Assembly (NCBI GenBank): GCA_039934475.1
Contig: JBDTMC010000304.1
Location: forward strand, 1 to 9,445
Length of the DNA: 9,445 bases
Source of the DNA: JBDTMC01 sp039934475
Lineage (GTDB): Bacteria > Acidobacteriota > Terriglobia > Bryobacterales > Bryobacteraceae
Reading direction: 5' to 3'
The notes below the pieces were generated by a model. It was not told where the DNA came from. It searched no databases and was given only the letters and a program-made list of their open reading frames with translations. The number at the start of each line of letters is the position of its first letter. Position 1 is the first letter of the stretch. The translations under genes were made by a program, and so were the position numbers. Positions 1 through 6,151 of this stretch are shown here, piece by piece.

Positions 1-59
1 CCATCCGCGAGGGTGGCCGGACTGTGGGCGCCGGAACGGTGACCGACATTCTGGAGTAG
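1..59 (+). CDS. tuf: Elongation factor Tu, C-terminal end (partial)
   Basis: Only the last 18 complete codons and the stop are visible. They read IREGGRTVGAGTVTDILE, the hallmark C-terminus of EF-Tu, the GTPase that delivers aminoacyl-tRNA to the ribosome. The reading frame enters from the left edge (bases 1-2 complete a preceding codon) and stops with TAG at 57-59. The order tuf, rpmG, tRNA-Trp, secE, nusG, rplK that follows is widespread in bacteria and supports the call. The stop codon overlaps the Shine-Dalgarno sequence of rpmG, which implies co-transcription. Confidence 0.95.
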   Translation, partial: IREGGRTVGAGTVTDILE

Positions 60-69
60 GAGTTCAACA

Positions 70-222
70 ATGGCACGAGAAATCATTACGTTCCAGTGCA
101 CCGAGTGCAAGAACCGGAACTACACCAATATGAAGAACAAGAAGACGACGACCGAGCGTCTCGAGTTCAAGAAGTTCTGCCCGTTTTGCAGGAAACACCA
201 TCCGCACAAGGAAACCAAGTAG
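70..222 (+). CDS. rpmG: 50S ribosomal protein L33
   Basis: A 50-residue basic protein of the large ribosomal subunit, near the tRNA exit site. It begins MAREIITFQC and carries two CxxC pairs (Cys10/Cys13 and Cys37/Cys40), the zinc-ribbon ('C+') form of L33, so it is expected to bind zinc. Length is normal for the family (about 50). The start at 70 has a good Shine-Dalgarno AGGAG at 58-62, seven bases upstream and overlapping the tuf stop. It ends with TAG at 220-222. Genomes often keep a second, zinc-independent L33; whether this one does cannot be seen here. Confidence 0.97.
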   Translation: MAREIITFQCTECKNRNYTNMKNKKTTTERLEFKKFCPFCRKHHPHKETK

Positions 223-241
223 CGGTTTGACGACAGCCCGG

Positions 242-269
242 TTGCGGTTGTCCGGGATCGCTGTAGAAT
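242..269 (+). promoter_or_regulatory. Possible promoter of the tRNA-Trp/secE transcript
   Basis: A TAGAAT hexamer (264-269) matches the -10 consensus at five of six positions. TTGCGG (242-247) lies 16 bases upstream as a weak -35 (only TTG conserved). Transcription would begin near 276, about 23 bases before the tRNA. The placement makes sense, but the -35 match is poor and read-through from tuf-rpmG is equally possible. Confidence 0.3.
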
Positions 270-298
270 AGTAGTCGTACTGTGACAGACCGGCCTGT

Positions 299-372
299 AG
301 GGGCGTAGGCTAACGGTAAACCAGCGGTCTCCAAAACCGCCTTTGGGGGTTCGAATCCCTCCGCCCCTGCCA
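299..372 (+). tRNA. trnW: tRNA-Trp (anticodon CCA)
   Basis: A 74-base cloverleaf. The acceptor stem AGGGGCG (299-305) pairs with CGCCCCT (362-368), followed by discriminator G369 and an encoded CCA end (370-372). The anticodon arm has stem GCGGT/ACCGC around loop CTCCAAA, giving anticodon CCA for tryptophan. The T loop is TTCGAAT on a GGGGG/CCCTC stem with one G-U pair. The position between rpmG and secE is the classical place of tRNA-Trp in many bacteria. All visible arms are intact. Confidence 0.97.
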
Positions 373-439
373 TCTTCTGTAGATCCCGAATGAAATCGGA
401 GCAGATCAGGCGCTGGGAGTTTTGGGCCAGCCGGTAGAG

Positions 440-459
440 AGGCGCTCGGGAAAGCGCCT
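440..459 (+). promoter_or_regulatory. GC-rich stem-loop in the secE leader
   Basis: AGGCGCT (440-446) and AGCGCCT (453-459) form a perfect 7-bp stem around a CGGGAA loop. No run of T follows, so it does not look like an intrinsic terminator. It ends five bases before the AAGAGG Shine-Dalgarno (464-469) of secE. It could mark processing of the tRNA from the downstream mRNA or influence secE translation; both are inferences. Confidence 0.35.
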
Positions 460-482
460 GTAAAAGAGGCAAAAGCGTAGAT

Positions 483-734
483 ATGGCGGACATGAAACCG
501 ATCGAGAATCCGGGGTTCGTGGAACGCGTGACAGCGGTTCCGGCCCAGGTGAAGAGTTACGTCGAGGACCTGCAAACTGAGATGCGCCGCGTAACGTGGC
601 CGCCTTGGAAGCAGGTGCGCGCCACCACCACCGTGGTGATCGTCTCCGTGTTTCTGTTTGCCGCCTATTTCGCGGTAGTTGACGCAATCATTGGCCGCGG
701 CGTGAATAAACTATTCGCTGCGATGGCGAAGTAA
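483..734 (+). CDS. secE: Preprotein translocase subunit SecE
   Basis: An 83-residue short-form SecE, the essential clamp subunit of the SecYEG channel. Residues about 13-45 form the amphipathic region typical of the family (VKSYVEDLQTEMRRVTWPPW, with the conserved 'RRVTWP' block). One hydrophobic membrane span follows at about residues 50-70 and a short C-terminal tail. A single span is normal outside the Enterobacteria, whose SecE has three. The start at 483 follows AAGAGG (464-469) with a rather long 13-base spacing; a second in-frame ATG lies at 492. It sits 14 bases upstream of nusG, the usual secE-nusG pair. Confidence 0.95.
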   Translation: MADMKPIENPGFVERVTAVPAQVKSYVEDLQTEMRRVTWPPWKQVRATTTVVIVSVFLFAAYFAVVDAIIGRGVNKLFAAMAK

Positions 735-748
735 AGGCGAGGCGGTCC

Positions 749-1438
749 ATGGAAGACCAAGAGAGTTTAGAGCAGGACGCAACCGAAGAGGCCGCTCCGG
801 AGTTGACTCACTCCGAAGAGGCTGAAGTTGTGCCAGCTGTGGAAACAGTCGCCGAGGCGGAAGCTCCGCTGGAGCTGGAGGCCGCGCCAGAGCAGCCCGA
901 TCCCACGGCTGCGATGCACTGGTTCATTATCCACACCTACTCCGGATTTGAGTCCAAGGTCGCTGAGTCCCTGCGCAGCCGCGCGCAAGCGTTTGGGTTC
1001 GATCATCGCATCGGCCAGATCCTGATTCCCACTGAAGAAGTGGTGGAATTGCGTAATGGCAAAAAGGTAACCAGCAAGCGCCTTCTGTATCCCGGTTATG
1101 TGATGGTTCAGATGGAGATGGATGACGAGTTGTGGCATGCCGTCAAGGCGACGCCGCGCGTCACAGGATTCGTTGGCGGCGGGAACAACCCGGTGCCGTT
1201 GACTGCGGATGAAGTGAACTCGATTCTCTTCCGCCAGGCAACAGCGGCGGAGCGTCCGCGTCCCAAGCTTACTTTCGAAAAGGGCGAGACGGTGCGCATC
1301 ATCGATGGACCGTTCGCCAACTTCTCCGGCCGCGTGGACGAAGTCAACAGCGACCGCAATACGTTGCGCGTCCTGGTGACCATCTTCGGTCGCGCGACGC
1401 CGGTCGAACTCGATTTCTTACAAGTGGAAAAGGTTTAA
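749..1438 (+). CDS. nusG: Transcription termination/antitermination protein NusG with acidic N-terminal extension
   Basis: NusG binds RNA polymerase, suppresses pausing, and links polymerase to Rho or to the ribosome. The NGN domain starts at about residue 57 (HWFIIHTYSGFESKVAESL) and includes the conserved LYPGYV block. The C-terminal KOW domain covers about residues 174-229 (GETVRIIDGPFANFSGRV). Residues 1-55 are an extra, strongly acidic, Glu/Ala/Pro-rich segment without evident fold, making 229 residues against about 180 for typical NusG. The start at 749 has a fitting purine-rich Shine-Dalgarno (AGGCGAGGCGG, 735-745). An internal ATG at 914 would give a standard 174-residue protein but has no clear ribosome site, so the long form is preferred. 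rplK follows after 21 bases. Confidence 0.95.
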   Translation: MEDQESLEQDATEEAAPELTHSEEAEVVPAVETVAEAEAPLELEAAPEQPDPTAAMHWFIIHTYSGFESKVAESLRSRAQAFGFDHRIGQILIPTEEVVELRNGKKVTSKRLLYPGYVMVQMEMDDELWHAVKATPRVTGFVGGGNNPVPLTADEVNSILFRQATAAERPRPKLTFEKGETVRIIDGPFANFSGRVDEVNSDRNTLRVLVTIFGRATPVELDFLQVEKV

Positions 1439-1459
1439 GGAAAGTCCCGGAAGATTGTT

Positions 1460-1888
1460 ATGGCAAAGAAGGTTACTGGACAGGTAAAGCTGCAAATCCC
1501 GGCGGGTAAAGCCACTCCGGCTCCCCCGGTCGGCACGGCGCTCGGTCCGCAGGGCGTTAACATCATGGAGTTCTGCAAGGCGTTCAACGCCAAGACCTCC
1601 GCGAAGGATCAGGAAGGGCTCATCATTCCGGTTGTCATCACAATCTTTAATGACCGGTCTTTCACCTTCATCACCAAAACCCCTCCCACCGCCGTGTTGA
1701 TTAAACGCGCGGTCAGTCTGGCCAAGGGATCCGCCGAACCGAACAAGACCAAGGTCGGCAAAATCACCATGGCGCAGATTGAAGAGATTGCCAAGCTCAA
1801 GGCGCCAGACCTCAACTCCTTCGATTTGAAGGGCGCCGTCGAGCAGGTAAAGGGCGCCGCCCGCAGCATGGGCGTCGACGTCGTCTAA
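1460..1888 (+). CDS. rplK: 50S ribosomal protein L11
   Basis: A 142-residue protein of the GTPase-associated centre of the large subunit; it binds 23S rRNA and is needed for stringent-response signalling. The N-terminal domain reads MAKKVTGQVKLQIPAGKATP, followed by the conserved PPVGTALGPQGVNIMEFCK block. The C-terminal rRNA-binding domain ends RSMGVDVV. Length is standard (about 141). The start is backed by GGAAG at 1449-1453, six bases upstream. In most bacteria rplA follows within a few tens of bases. Here a hairpin begins 12 bases after the stop and no rplA, rplJ or rplL is present in the window. Confidence 0.98.
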   Translation: MAKKVTGQVKLQIPAGKATPAPPVGTALGPQGVNIMEFCKAFNAKTSAKDQEGLIIPVVITIFNDRSFTFITKTPPTAVLIKRAVSLAKGSAEPNKTKVGKITMAQIEEIAKLKAPDLNSFDLKGAVEQVKGAARSMGVDVV

Positions 1889-1896
1889 GTATCTGA

Positions 1897-2030
1897 ATTC
1901 GGGAAGGTCAACTCCTTGTAGTTGACCTTCCCAACTCCCCGTTAGCCCGCGCTACGTTTCCTTCCCGTTATAGAGTCCCCCCACCCACTTCTCGTACCCG
2001 TATGTAAAGCAGCGTCTGTTTGCGCTCCAT
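1897..2030 (-). pseudogene. Duplicated 3' tail of msrP with downstream hairpin (repeat copy A)
   Basis: This 134-bp stretch aligns end to end with 6152-6284, with about 12 substitutions and one single-base insertion (roughly 90% identity). The part at 1952-2030 corresponds on the - strand to the last 25 or so codons and TAG stop of the msrP gene at 6207-7124. The extra base in TATGTAAAG (versus TTGTAAAG in the intact copy) breaks the frame, so this copy cannot encode the tail. The remainder (1897-1951) is the sequence downstream of msrP, including its hairpin. Similarity stops sharply at CCAT (2030), where unrelated sequence begins. It is in direct orientation relative to the other copy, 4255 bases away. 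Confidence 0.9.
1901..1932. terminator. Strong hairpin after rplK (copy A)
   Basis: GGGAAGGTCAAC (1901-1912) and GTTGACCTTCCC (1921-1932) are perfectly complementary over 12 bp; a T1913-A1920 pair can extend this to 13 bp with a 6-base loop. It lies 12 bases after the rplK stop and so could end the tuf-rplK transcript. Neither strand has a T-run after the stem, so it is not a canonical Rho-independent terminator. It might instead act with Rho, as an mRNA 3' stabiliser, or be a repeated palindromic element. The same stem occurs at 6156-6187. Confidence 0.45.
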
Positions 2031-2165
2031 GGAGAGAGTTAACGGCTAGTGGCAGGCGCCGGGGGCATGAGTTAGCTACCGATGTCCGATAACGCTCATC
2101 CAGTCGATGAATTCGAATCACCGTGACTAACACATTGAGCCCCGTCGTGAGCACAACGTAAAATC
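2031..2165. other. Non-coding or degenerate stretch between repeat copy A and the kelch remnant
   Basis: I find no convincing gene, RNA or element here. Short open frames exist on the - strand, but each shows low-complexity-like Arg/Ser composition or no recognisable motif, and none has a plausible ribosome site. It may be decayed sequence joining the msrP tail copy to the kelch remnant. Confidence 0.4.
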
Positions 2166-2387
2166 CTAAACGCGCCAGCGGAAGCTAGGATCCCCGAACA
2201 GGACGACCGTCTCCGTTGTCGGATCATACGCCATAGCGGCACCCATTCGCGCGGGCGGCGATGAAGGTGGAAAGGCCTGATGCCATCCGCGCCGCCAAAC
2301 CCACGTGTCGCCAAAATTCGTGCCGGGTTGGAACGCCGTGCTGCCGCCATTTGCGCCTGAGAAACCCAAGGGCGGTGGGCGGTCGCG
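2166..2387 (-). pseudogene. Remnant of a kelch-repeat protein gene
   Basis: The - strand frame, open from just after a TAG at 2388-2390 to a stop at 2166, encodes about one kelch blade. It has FGDTWVW, then PPARMGAAMAYDPTTETVVLFG. The order 'DTW.W ... PPAR.GAAMAYD....VVLFGG' is characteristic of kelch/galactose-oxidase-type beta-propellers in secreted acidobacterial proteins. A full propeller needs about six such blades of 50 residues; only one is left, and no ATG start exists. It is followed by stop codons and the msrP tail copy. The motif assignment is by eye and the parent gene cannot be named. Confidence 0.6.
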
Positions 2388-2397
2388 CTATTGGTGA

Positions 2398-2568
2398 AGA
2401 AGCAATTACGGTAGAATTATCTTAGACGAAGTTAAAACCAGTCCGGGTATGGTGCTGGAGAAGTTGCAGGCGGGCGATGCGAATTGGGAACAGTTGGTGC
2501 CGCCGCAGGCAGTGGAATTGATCAGCAACGGCGGCTATTTCGGGTATCGGGCGTCTGCCGGCCAATAA
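2398..2568 (+). pseudogene. 3' remnant of an unidentified gene
   Basis: Between an in-frame TGA (2395-2397) and TAA (2566-2568) lies a 56-codon frame with gene-like composition, including IILDEVKTSPGMVLEKL and WEQLVPPQAVELI, ending YFGYRASAGQ. It resembles the C-terminal end of a soluble globular protein with helical character, but I do not recognise the family. There is no upstream start region; the earliest ATG is at 2449 without a ribosome site, so it is likely a truncated gene end. It lies 20 bases before the next gene and overlaps it in another frame only if that gene started further upstream. Confidence 0.45.
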
Positions 2569-2588
2569 GCGCGCAGCGCTGGAGGGAC

Positions 2589-3941
2589 ATGCGGCGAGAC
2601 TTTTTGATTGCCATGGTTTCCGCTATTGCCTTGTTCGCCGGTCTGGCCGGCGCCCAAACGATCTACAGCTCGCTGGGTCCAGGTGAGACAGCGGCTGCAC
2701 GCCCTCTTCCCGGGTTCACCGTGGGTGGGGGAGTTTTGCGCAACGATCCTCCGGGGAACGCCGGGGCAATAGGAGCGCAGTCCTTTGTCACAACCGCCTC
2801 AGCGACGCTGCAGCGCGTGGATGCCGTAGTGAAGTACCGCTATATCGACGGGATCGCGACCGGACCCGACGACCTCGACCTAACGCTGGCTGCCGACCGA
2901 AACGGATTGCCCGGCGACGCCATCGAGACGATCCACTTGATAGGCGTGATGGGCGGCATCCGGAACGCGGTCGCGGTAGTCGCGGCACAGTCGGTACAAC
3001 ACCCGGTGTTGCGGGCACAGACGCGCTATTGGATCGTGCTGGCCCCACCCGACTTGCTGAACAGCGCGTTCGAATGGCTGCCCAGCCCGCTGAAAGTGGC
3101 CGCGGAACGGTCTGCAAGTCGTGTTGGCAGCTCGCCGTGGTATCCGGCGTACGACGCGCCGCTGGCGGTGGCGGTTTTGGGCGGCGTTGAGTTCGCGCCG
3201 CAACCCTCGATTTCCACGAATGGGATAGTGGACGGAGCCAGTCTGCGCGCCGTAATTTCGCCCGGCGCCTGGGCGACGATTTTCGGAGAGAGCCTCGCCC
3301 CACTGACGCGTCCGTGGCAGGAAAGCGATTTCCACGGAGAGGTACTGCCAGTGTCCCTCGAGGGAGTGTCGGTACAGATCGGCGGCAACCTCGCATCGGT
3401 CAGCTATGTGAGTCCCACGCAAGTGAATGTGCAAGCCCCGGACGACCTGAGTCTGCAGCCCCTGACCGTGCAGGTGATCACGGCGGCGGGTCCGAGCAAG
3501 GTGGCGGTGGCGAACTCCGCGCAGTCCGCACCGGCCTTCTTCACCCTGGGCACGGCGCCGGCTTTGTATGTGGCGGCGGTATTACCCGATGGGACGCTTG
3601 CCGGCAGGCCGGGGCTGGTGACCGGTCGCGTGTCGCGTGCAGTGCGGCCCGGTGAGATCATCGCCCTATACGGGTCCAGCCTTGGGGTGACGACGCCGGT
3701 GGTGCCTGCAGGCACAATGGTGCGCGCTGCCGCGCCGCTGAGCGACTTGAACGGATTGGTGGTGGGGATTGGCGGGCAGCAAGCAGTGATTCAATTCGCC
3801 GGGCTGGTTGGACCTGGGCTATACCAGATCAACGTCGTGGTGCCCGACGTGCCTGATGGGGATCAACCGCTGACAGCGTGGCTGTACGGGCAGCCAACAC
3901 AGGACGGAGTATTTCTGACCGTGGGCCGCGCCACTCCTTAA
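2589..3941 (+). CDS. Secreted protein with Solibacter-type C-terminal domain
   Basis: A 450-residue exported protein of unknown function. Residues 1-22 form a Sec signal peptide (MRRDFLIAMVSAIALFAGLAGA, written here only as a span) ahead of QTIYSSLGPG. Residues about 24-200 look like a choice-of-anchor-type beta-rich domain (TIYSSLGPGE, then FVTTASATLQRVDAVVKY). Residues about 205-447 match the two-part domain typical of Solibacter: IVDGASLRAVISPGAWATIF, GVSVQIGG, YVSPTQVNVQ, PAFFTL, RPGEIIALYGSSLG, GLYQINVVVP. It is presumably an extracytoplasmic beta-sandwich protein, perhaps for surface binding. The start at 2589 is chosen because GGAGGG (2581-2586) precedes it and it leads straight into the signal peptide; the frame continues upstream to 2484 without similarity. 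The Shine-Dalgarno spacing is short. Confidence 0.85.
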   Translation: MRRDFLIAMVSAIALFAGLAGAQTIYSSLGPGETAAARPLPGFTVGGGVLRNDPPGNAGAIGAQSFVTTASATLQRVDAVVKYRYIDGIATGPDDLDLTLAADRNGLPGDAIETIHLIGVMGGIRNAVAVVAAQSVQHPVLRAQTRYWIVLAPPDLLNSAFEWLPSPLKVAAERSASRVGSSPWYPAYDAPLAVAVLGGVEFAPQPSISTNGIVDGASLRAVISPGAWATIFGESLAPLTRPWQESDFHGEVLPVSLEGVSVQIGGNLASVSYVSPTQVNVQAPDDLSLQPLTVQVITAAGPSKVAVANSAQSAPAFFTLGTAPALYVAAVLPDGTLAGRPGLVTGRVSRAVRPGEIIALYGSSLGVTTPVVPAGTMVRAAAPLSDLNGLVVGIGGQQAVIQFAGLVGPGLYQINVVVPDVPDGDQPLTAWLYGQPTQDGVFLTVGRATP

Positions 3942-4147
3942 GGACGGTGGTATGTCACGAAGCGGCCTTCATCACACTGGATTCGTCGTTCACCCTCGAC
4001 AAAGCGGGCAGAAGCCTTTTCTGGACAGCATTGAAAAGCACTCCGGATAGAGTCCGGCTAATTTCGCGATTCGTAGTTCGCTAATCATCCAGTTGCGCCA
4101 GGGTCGGCCACGCTCCGAACATTGTTTCGTAGGTTATAAAATCCCCT
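3942..4147. other. Convergent intergenic region
   Basis: About 206 bases between the 3' ends of the + strand secreted protein and the - strand peptidase. I see no gene and no convincing bidirectional terminator. The only palindrome is a 5-bp CCGGA/TCCGG stem (4043-4057) with no T-run after it. Confidence 0.5.
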
Positions 4148-5824
4148 CTAGTCGTGGCTCTTCGCATTGGGGTCAGGGGCCGGGGTTGGGATTCGTGGGA
4201 GCATCTCTGCGCGCGTGGCTGCGTTGTAGGCAAACCACGCTTCGATCATGGAACCCTGCATCACATCGTCCTTCTGCACGCGGTCATATGTGTCGGCGTT
4301 GGAGTGGTGGGTTCGGGTACCGTACTCCAATCGATCCTGCTGGAAACCGATGCCGTTCAGGCCGATCCACGAAAAGGCCGACGAGTCCGTGCCCCCAGGG
4401 CTCGCGGTGGGTCTGAACTGATCCCCACCGAAGACAGCAACGATATGTTGGTCCTTGATGGGCTCAATCCAGGACTTGAAGATGGCCGCCATCTGGGGAC
4501 TGCCCCCGGCTGATACTCCGCGGAAGCGGCCGGAGCCGCCGTCGTCGTTAAAGTACACGTCCAGCTTGTCGTACTCGGGGGTCTTCACCATGGTAGTGCG
4601 TTCAGCGAAGTGCTGCTGCACGTAAGCAGTTGACCCGTAGACGCCCTCTTCTTCGCCGCCCCATAGCGCAATTCGAACCGTACGTGCCATGGGCTTGTGC
4701 AGTGCAGCCAAAATGCGCACCGCCTCCATCGCCACTGACGATCCCGTGCCATTATCCGTGGCGCCGGTGCCGCCCTGCCAGCTGTCAAAGTGACCGCCGA
4801 GCATAACGACTTCGTCCGGCTTGGTGGTGCCCGGAATCTCGCCGATGACATTGAACGCATTCTCATCTTCCGTCTGATAATCGACGGCGATATCGAAGTT
4901 CAGCTTCGGCGTGATACCGTGCTGCAACAGGCGCACGAGGCGGTTATACTGCTCTGCCCCAATGGCAACCATCGGAGGCGGAATCGGATCCTTAGGATTC
5001 TCCGACCCTCCATACGTGGAAAAGATTGTACCGCCGTCTCCGTTGTAACCGGGTGTGATGGAAATGGTCACGCCCTCTTCCTTCAAGAATGCATTGATCT
5101 CGTTGCGCAGGACCCCGTTCTTCGCATTGGCCAGGGCAAGAGAAGTCGGCGTGTACTCCCACTCGCCTTCACCGGGGCGCCCGCGGCCGCTGGGGTCGCG
5201 ATTGGCTGCAGCGCCGGCTGCGGCTCCCCGCGCGTCCCCACCGCCCCCGCGCGCGCCTCCGCCCGCCAGTATTTCCTCATCCGTTGGGGAGGGTTGCGCG
5301 TCCGGCCGCGTGTGTAGCGTGAGTGGAGCAGGGTCAAACATCAGCAGCGCCTTGCCCTTCAGCTTGCCCGCATATTTGGCGAAATCTGCTTTCGAGTGGA
5401 TGGGCGCCCACACCGGCTCGACCGTGATCGGTCCGTTCGTCCCAGGCGTCCATGCCAGCGGGAACCCGGTAAACGCAGCATAAACCGGAGTCTCCATGGC
5501 GGCGTAGAAATGCTTGATCTGCCACCCGTAGCCAAAACGCCATTTTTCCAGGTGGACATTCTTAAGTCCCCACTGTTCCATCTGCTTCATCGCCCATTCA
5601 GCGGCGAGCTTGTGATTGCGGCTATTGGTGACGCGCGGACCATACACTTCAGACATCCAAAAGAGGTTTTCCATTACTTGCGAGTGCTGGAAGGCCTCGG
5701 CCTTGATCTGGGCCAGGGCGTCCAGATCGACTTTGTCGCCTCCTATTTCCTGCGCAAAGGAAGCCGGGATGAGGAAGAGGGCCGTAACCATCGCGGCAGC
5801 CTGCCTGGAGCGGAGTACATTCAT
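4148..5824 (-). CDS. Secreted M28-family metallopeptidase with PA-like insert
   Basis: A 558-residue exported zinc aminopeptidase/carboxypeptidase-type enzyme. Residues 1-24 are a signal peptide ending ASFA. About 135-255 correspond to a PA-like domain region (SKADFAKYAGKLKGKALLMF). The catalytic M28 domain is at about 325-540. Expected co-catalytic zinc ligands are visible: His345 and Asp347 area in GGHFDSW, Asp357 in TDNGTG, Glu391/392 in WGGEEEGVYGS, Asp427/428 in FNDDGG, and His506/507 in THHSNADTYD. It probably trims peptides in the periplasm or outside the cell; substrate is unknown. A Gly/Ala/Arg-rich stretch (about 187-220) interrupts the PA-like part. The start at 5824 is chosen because it begins the signal peptide; the frame is open further upstream but reads Arg/Ser/Thr-rich non-signal sequence. 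No strong Shine-Dalgarno is visible. Confidence 0.9.
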   Translation of the reverse strand: MNVLRSRQAAAMVTALFLIPASFAQEIGGDKVDLDALAQIKAEAFQHSQVMENLFWMSEVYGPRVTNSRNHKLAAEWAMKQMEQWGLKNVHLEKWRFGYGWQIKHFYAAMETPVYAAFTGFPLAWTPGTNGPITVEPVWAPIHSKADFAKYAGKLKGKALLMFDPAPLTLHTRPDAQPSPTDEEILAGGGARGGGGDARGAAAGAAANRDPSGRGRPGEGEWEYTPTSLALANAKNGVLRNEINAFLKEEGVTISITPGYNGDGGTIFSTYGGSENPKDPIPPPMVAIGAEQYNRLVRLLQHGITPKLNFDIAVDYQTEDENAFNVIGEIPGTTKPDEVVMLGGHFDSWQGGTGATDNGTGSSVAMEAVRILAALHKPMARTVRIALWGGEEEGVYGSTAYVQQHFAERTTMVKTPEYDKLDVYFNDDGGSGRFRGVSAGGSPQMAAIFKSWIEPIKDQHIVAVFGGDQFRPTASPGGTDSSAFSWIGLNGIGFQQDRLEYGTRTHHSNADTYDRVQKDDVMQGSMIEAWFAYNAATRAEMLPRIPTPAPDPNAKSHD

Positions 5825-5978
5825 GGAGGTTCTCGCTTTCCCCGGTACGTGACTTTCCCTAGATGGCGTTCGAGGGAAGCCTACCCGGATCAGAAACAAA
5901 AAGTCATTTTCGCACGCTATTTGCCCGGAGGTCGGTTTCTGGGAATTTGCGCGCCGCGTCCGGGTTGTCGCTAGCGGC
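5825..5978. other. Upstream region of the peptidase gene
   Basis: This presumably contains the promoter and leader of the - strand peptidase. I could not find a convincing -10/-35 pair. A T-rich run (CTTTTTGTTT on the - strand, about 5895-5905) is the only marked compositional feature. Confidence 0.3.
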
Positions 5979-6149
5979 TCAGAGAATGCGCAGTCCCAGA
6001 TTCCGGTTCGGGTTGAGGGCCTTGAAGCCGGTGCCCTTAGATGTAGCGACTGTGTCGTTGTGCGGGCCGCTCGTGTCGAATCCCGAGGTGTCGGGCGGAG
6101 CAACTAGCTTTACTATGACTCCACTGGGCGACTGATTGCCGCGGCTGTT
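5979..6149 (-). pseudogene. Possible 3' remnant of an unidentified gene
   Basis: On the - strand a 56-codon frame runs from just after a TGA (6150-6152) to a TGA at 5979-5981. It reads like a protein C-terminus, with VAPPDTSGFDTSGPHNDTV followed by GFKALNPNRNLGLRIL. The ending somewhat resembles the last strand of outer-membrane or carbohydrate-active proteins, but I cannot assign a family. There is no start codon with a ribosome site. It sits just inside the second msrP-tail repeat. It may be chance; codon composition is plausible but the frame is short. Confidence 0.3.
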
Positions 6150-6151
6150 TC

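Noticed and set aside
1942..2154. A 70-residue open frame on the - strand across the msrP tail copy
   Set aside because: It runs through the repeat in a frame different from msrP and has no recognisable motif or ribosome site; best explained as chance in degenerate sequence.
2096..2350. An 84-residue open frame on the - strand overlapping the kelch remnant
   Set aside because: It is a different frame from the one carrying the kelch motif and is Arg/Ser-rich, as expected for a shadow frame in GC-rich DNA.
2484..2588. Extended start of the Solibacter-type secreted protein at 2484
   Set aside because: The added 35 residues are Arg/Gly-rich, hide the signal peptide and overlap the tail of another frame; the start at 2589 follows a Shine-Dalgarno and leads straight into a signal peptide.
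4043..4057. CCGGA/TCCGG hairpin between the convergent genes as a terminator
   Set aside because: Only a 5-bp stem, no T-run on either strand and no extension of pairing; too weak to call.
4790..5483. Long + strand frames opposite the peptidase gene
   Set aside because: They are antisense shadows of a well-supported gene with clear catalytic motifs on the other strand.
5825..6103. N-terminal extension of the M28 peptidase up to 6103
   Set aside because: The extra 93 residues are Arg/Ser/Thr-rich without similarity to the family, and a normal signal peptide starts at 5824.
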